Positions 61,112-64,000 of a DNA stretch of 64,000 nucleotides are shown here, one piece after another. Position 1 is the stretch's first letter, and the number at the start of each line of letters is the position of its first letter. The notes under the pieces are model-generated. The model ran no database searches. It was not told the DNA's origin and worked only from the letters and a program-made list of their open reading frames with translations. A program made the position numbers and the translations under genes. Source of the DNA: Chitinophagales bacterium (GTDB lineage Bacteria; Bacteroidota; Bacteroidia; Chitinophagales; Saprospiraceae); assembly GCA_013299105.1 (NCBI GenBank), contig JAAFJY010000002.1, positions 248,001-312,000 on the forward strand. The letters run 5' to 3'.

Positions 61112-61580
61112 AATTGTGGTACGTCGGGCCGCAGCCCGACGTGTGCGAAGTACGGACTTCGGGCTTAGCGGCCTAATTGGGTGTCATCGGTAACGACGAT
61201 CCAAGGCATACCAAGCCCTTGTGTTGGGGTTTGATAGGTGTACATGGCTAACTGGGTTACTAGGGTTTGTGTAAATGGGTTTGTTCTTGGGGTGAAGATA
61301 GGATGCCTTTTTGGGGCCTGCAAGACAAAAAAACGCGTTTTGTTCCCTGGACTTTGATCCTAAAATCAACACGTATGTTTTTGTAAATTATTGGAAAAGA
61401 ATTGATTGTAAATATTGTTTGAAGCGAAAAGTCCAGTTTTTGAGATGGTAGAAAATGAGAAAAAATATCAAGAAACCTGCTTTTTTCTGCATTTCATGAG
61501 GTTTTGCTAACTTTGCGGCATTAAAAAATGCTCTACATGCAAGTTTCAAACGCTTGAATTTTGAGCTTATCCATTTGACC
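61112..61580. other. Non-coding gap with REP-like hairpins and a promoter
   Basis: Two hairpins follow the MutS-like gene: ACGTCGGGC-cgca-GCCCGACGT (61121-61142) and GAAGT-acgg-ACTTC (61147-61160). They resemble REP-type palindromes and may also act as a terminator. The right side holds TAACTTTG at 61508. No supported gene. Confidence 0.45.
61508..61515 (+). promoter_or_regulatory. -7 box (TAACTTTG) of the small membrane/TPR gene
   Basis: Exact TAnnTTTG, 65 nt before the ATG at 61581. A T-run near 61481-61486 replaces a clear -33 element. Confidence 0.45.
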
Positions 61581-62201
61581 ATGTTTATCATCGATATTCG
61601 TTTGCGATTTGCACTCATGGCCGTATTGATTTTCGGCGGCCTGCTGCTGAGTGTTTTTACTGGCTTTTGGTATGGGTTTCCCTTGATCCTGATTGGTTTG
61701 ATCCTTTTGGTAGGTTATATCTTACTAGGTACAGTTCAATCTGCTGCTCAGTTGATGCAGGAAGGTGACATGGAAGGAGCTGAAAAGCGTTTGTCCATGA
61801 CCTTCAAGCCCGAATGGTTGTATGTGACCAACCGCGCCTATTATTACATGCTCAAGGGCTCGATTGCAGTGGCCGATAAGCGCGTGGAAGAAGGCGAAGA
61901 ATACCTGATCAAAGCCCAAGGCCTGCAATTGCCCAGCGACAACGAAAAAGCGATGATCGAAATGCAGTTTGCGGGCATGAAAGCCAATCGCGGACAGATC
62001 AAGCAAGCCGAAGTGCACCTGCGCAACCTGCGCAACCTGAAAATAACCGAACCGATGCTGAGGGCTCAAGTAGATGAATTAGAAAAGGCCCTGAAGCAAA
62101 ACAAAGGTGCCATCAGCACTTCTGCGCGCATGGGTTTTCGCGGCCAGGCAATGGCCAAAGGAGGAGGCAGTAGCAAGCGCCGTCGCCCACCGATGCGTTG
62201 A
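61581..62201 (+). CDS. Two-helix membrane protein with TPR-like domain, function unknown
   Basis: 206 aa from ATG 61581; the listed start is TTG. Two N-terminal helices (FALMAVLIFGGLLLSVFTGFWYGFPLILIGLILLVGYILLGTV), then TPR-like helical pairs (AAQLMQEGDMEGAEKRLSMTF, YYYMLKGSIAVADKRVEEGEEYLIKAQGL, AGMKANRGQIKQAEVHLRNL), and a basic tail (GGGSSKRRRPPMR). Could scaffold a membrane complex. Own promoter box and own terminator. Confidence 0.75.
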   Translation: MFIIDIRLRFALMAVLIFGGLLLSVFTGFWYGFPLILIGLILLVGYILLGTVQSAAQLMQEGDMEGAEKRLSMTFKPEWLYVTNRAYYYMLKGSIAVADKRVEEGEEYLIKAQGLQLPSDNEKAMIEMQFAGMKANRGQIKQAEVHLRNLRNLKITEPMLRAQVDELEKALKQNKGAISTSARMGFRGQAMAKGGGSSKRRRPPMR

Positions 62202-62219
62202 TTTTTAATCCGTATAAGG

Positions 62220-62262
62220 ACAAACCCGCATTCCAGGATTTTCAGGAGTGCGGGTTTGTTGT
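62220..62262 (+). terminator. Terminator of the small membrane/TPR gene
   Basis: ACAAACCCGCAtTCC / GGAgTGCGGGTTTGT long stem followed by TGTTTAG, 18 nt beyond the stop codon. Confidence 0.75.
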
Positions 62263-62334
62263 TTAGTGCTTTTCTCAAAGCGGATTCGTGGTCTTTGTAA
62301 AGAACTGCGTCGTATTGTTTAAAAACCCAAACAA

Positions 62335-63093
62335 ATGCAAAATCCATTTTCACTCGATAATCAATTAGCGCTCATTACTGGCGGCGGTACTGGAATTGGG
62401 CTTGCCATTGCCCAAAAAATGATTGAGGCCGGAGCGAAAGTTGTCATCACTGGCCGACGCAAGGACGTTCTGGAAGAAGCTTGTCAAAAATTAGGCGAAA
62501 AAGCCAACTGGCGACAGCACGACATTGCAGACCTAGAAAGTACAGCAGGGGTAGTCGAAGAAATCGAAAAAAGCCTGGGGCCCATTGATATTCTGGTCAA
62601 CAATGCAGGCATTAACAAGAAAAAAATCATCACGGAGGTAGAAACACCAGACTTTCTGCAAGTGATTCAAACCAATCTCAATGGCTTGTTCGTGATGACC
62701 CGTGAAGTAGCCAAGTTCATGAAAGAACGCAATCACGGCTGCATCATCAGCATTAGTTCGATGGCGGCGATGTATGGCCTGCCTTATGTGTCGGCTTATG
62801 CCATGTCCAAGTCTGCTGTTTTGGGAGTTACGCGTACCTGGGCCCAGGAGTTGGCTCCTTTTGGCATCCGGGTCAACTCGATTGCACCAGGTTTTATCTA
62901 CTCCGAAATGACCAATGCGGCCCTCAATAGCGACCCAGAACGCAAAGCCAAAGTCTTTTCCCGCACCCCCATGGATCGCATGGGCAACCCCGAAGACATT
63001 GGTTATGGTGCTGTGTACCTGGCCAGCCCAGCGGCCAGTTTTGTTACGGGCATCAACCTGCCGATTGATGGTGGGAATTCGATTGGGTTTTAA
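62335..63093 (+). CDS. Short-chain dehydrogenase/reductase, gluconate-5-dehydrogenase-like
   Basis: 252-aa classical SDR. Cofactor motif LITGGGTGIGLAIAQ with Arg after beta-2 (TGRRKDV), suggesting NADP preference; NNAG; catalytic Ser (ISISSMAAM), YAMSK (Tyr/Lys), PGFIYSEMT; C-terminal LPIDGGNSIGF. The style resembles gluconate 5-dehydrogenase or KduD sugar-acid dehydrogenases. The converging gene is a sugar-dehydrogenase-like protein, but the substrate cannot be fixed from sequence. Confidence 0.92.
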   Translation: MQNPFSLDNQLALITGGGTGIGLAIAQKMIEAGAKVVITGRRKDVLEEACQKLGEKANWRQHDIADLESTAGVVEEIEKSLGPIDILVNNAGINKKKIITEVETPDFLQVIQTNLNGLFVMTREVAKFMKERNHGCIISISSMAAMYGLPYVSAYAMSKSAVLGVTRTWAQELAPFGIRVNSIAPGFIYSEMTNAALNSDPERKAKVFSRTPMDRMGNPEDIGYGAVYLASPAASFVTGINLPIDGGNSIGF

Positions 63094-63103
63094 GCACAAA
63101 AAC

Positions 63104-63136
63104 TGAGGAGTTGAGTGCATCATTCTCAACTCCTCA
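63104..63136. terminator. Bidirectional terminator between convergent genes
   Basis: TGAGGAGTTGAG / CTCAACTCCTCA, a perfect 12-bp stem with a 9-nt loop. Confidence 0.8.
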
Positions 63137-63145
63137 AGCTCTCAA

Positions 63146-64000
63146 CTACTTCTCGTAGTAAATCCGGTAAATCGCATCGGCGTAATCATCGGATACCAGC
63201 ATCGAGCCATCTGGTAAAAATTCCATGTCTACTGGTCGACCCCATACATCGTCTTTGCTTTGGTCCAACCAACCCTGGGCAAAAGGCTGGTAATCGACGG
63301 CCTTTTGTTGATCGTCCAAGGTGACCATCACAATTCGATACCCGCTTTTTTTGCTGCGATTCCAGGAGCCGTGTTCGGCGATGAAAACCTGGTTTTTGTA
63401 TTTTTTGGGAAAATTATTGCCCGTGTAAAATTCGATACCCAGCGGAGCCACGTGCGCGCCTAATTTTTGAGCAGGGGCGACAAAATCGCTGCAATTCCTT
63501 TTTTTGCCAAACTCTGGATCGGCATAATCACCCTGGTGACAATAGGGATAACCAAAATGCTGCCCGTCGGCGCTAGCGTGGTTGAGCTCGCAGGCGGGTA
63601 AGTCGTCGCCTAACATATCACGGCCATTGTCGGTGAACCAAAGTTGCTTGTTGTCGGGATGCCAAGTGAAGCCTACGGTGTTCCGTACTCCTTTCTGCAC
63701 GATTTCCAAACCAGTGCCGTCGGGATTGATGCGGGTGATGCTATTGAAAATTTCGTTTTCCGATTCGCAAATATTGCAAGGGGCACCAACGGGTACATAC
63801 AATTTCCCGTCCGGCCCAAAGGCGATGTACTTCCAACCGTGGTGTTTTTCGCTGGGGTATTTATCATAAACCACTACAGGTGCAGGTGGTGATTCTAATT
63901 TCGACTCGATATTGACCAATTTAATGATCCTATTGACCTCTGCGATGTACAAATCTCCATCGCGGAAAGCCACTCCATTGGGCATGTTCAACCCTTTGGC
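63146..64000 (-). CDS. Sorbosone-dehydrogenase-family (PQQ-type propeller) protein, 5' truncated by window edge
   Basis: C-terminal 285 residues of a six-bladed soluble-glucose-dehydrogenase/sorbosone-dehydrogenase-like propeller. The frame stays open to base 64000, so the listed start at 63991 is internal. Motifs: GLNMPNGVAFRDGDLYIAEVNRI, KYIAFGPDGKLYVPVGAPCNIC, NTVGFTWHPDNKQLWFTDNGRDMLGDD, HFGYPYCHQGDYADPEF, APLGIEFYTGNNFPKKYKNQVFIAEHGSWNR, WGRPVDMEFLPDGSMLVSDDYADAIYRI. Usually exported, oxidising sugars or aldehydes with PQQ; the signal region is outside the window. Confidence 0.9.
   Translation of the reverse strand, partial: AKGLNMPNGVAFRDGDLYIAEVNRIIKLVNIESKLESPPAPVVVYDKYPSEKHHGWKYIAFGPDGKLYVPVGAPCNICESENEIFNSITRINPDGTGLEIVQKGVRNTVGFTWHPDNKQLWFTDNGRDMLGDDLPACELNHASADGQHFGYPYCHQGDYADPEFGKKRNCSDFVAPAQKLGAHVAPLGIEFYTGNNFPKKYKNQVFIAEHGSWNRSKKSGYRIVMVTLDDQQKAVDYQPFAQGWLDQSKDDVWGRPVDMEFLPDGSMLVSDDYADAIYRIYYEK

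Overview
The window looks like chromosomal DNA from a Bacteroidota bacterium, most likely a Saprospiria-type organism. Haliscomenobacter or Lewinella relatives are a guess. The grounds are repeated TAnnTTTG-type -7 promoter boxes with few Shine-Dalgarno sites, a FecI/FecR/STN-type TonB receptor locus, LytS/LytTR signalling, a fused aspartokinase-homoserine dehydrogenase in a thrABC operon, a serine-palmitoyltransferase-like enzyme, a mevalonate-pathway decarboxylase and the fused B12 mutase IcmF. No rRNA, tRNA, CRISPR array or intact insertion sequence was recognised.

Layout. 0-9.4 kb: the 3' part of glgX, IcmF, a HEAT/cyclophilin lipoprotein, gcvT, a roughly 265-bp imperfect palindromic element and a GbsR/MarR regulator. 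9.4-19.6 kb is accessory-like: ADP-ribosylglycohydrolase, serine hydrolase, Lrp regulator, an auto-inhibited-type Fic protein behind two copies of a 22-bp palindromic operator, a Crp regulator, two small membrane proteins, an S41-type lipoprotein, a DUF4180 protein and an overlapping GNAT/HTH pair that looks like a toxin-antitoxin module. In this stretch a two-gene unit (small membrane protein plus DUF4180) is present twice, and each copy has decayed in the opposite gene. 19.7-26.2 kb: SPT-like enzyme, mevalonate diphosphate decarboxylase, DUF4143 ATPase, M1 peptidase.

26.3-35.8 kb is the most striking part. A cluster of four parS-like centromere sites (one inside a perfect 44-bp palindrome, one inside thrC) adjoins the thr operon. 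About 8 kb further on lies a dense cluster of DnaA boxes: seven exact TTATNCACA matches within 1.7 kb, across ctaA and the roughly 600-bp AT-rich gap after it. Together these suggest that the window contains the chromosomal origin and its centromere, without dnaA or dnaN next to it. aat, ctaA, an M23 peptidase and the thr operon are transcribed leftwards from this point; mscS and mutM run rightwards.

35.8-64 kb: TIGR02757 and recX (ATGA-coupled), mscS, a zinc-finger-less mutM, a second palindromic element related to the one at 8.5 kb, a large peptidase/TolB-propeller/beta-barrel fusion, a deacetylase-like protein, lipA, an esterase, a candidate small RNA, a lipoprotein with three internal repeats, an ECF sigma/metallopeptidase lipoprotein/FecR/TonB-receptor locus, a DUF2911 protein, a LytS/LytTR two-component pair, an SRPBCC protein, a second Crp regulator, pyrD, a membrane-anchored MutS homologue, an SDR dehydrogenase and the 3' part of a sorbosone-dehydrogenase-like gene.

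Functions were assigned by reading motifs in the supplied translations; no database search was possible. Start codons were moved downstream from the ORF track where the listed start is TTG/GTG or lies ahead of a clear signal peptide.
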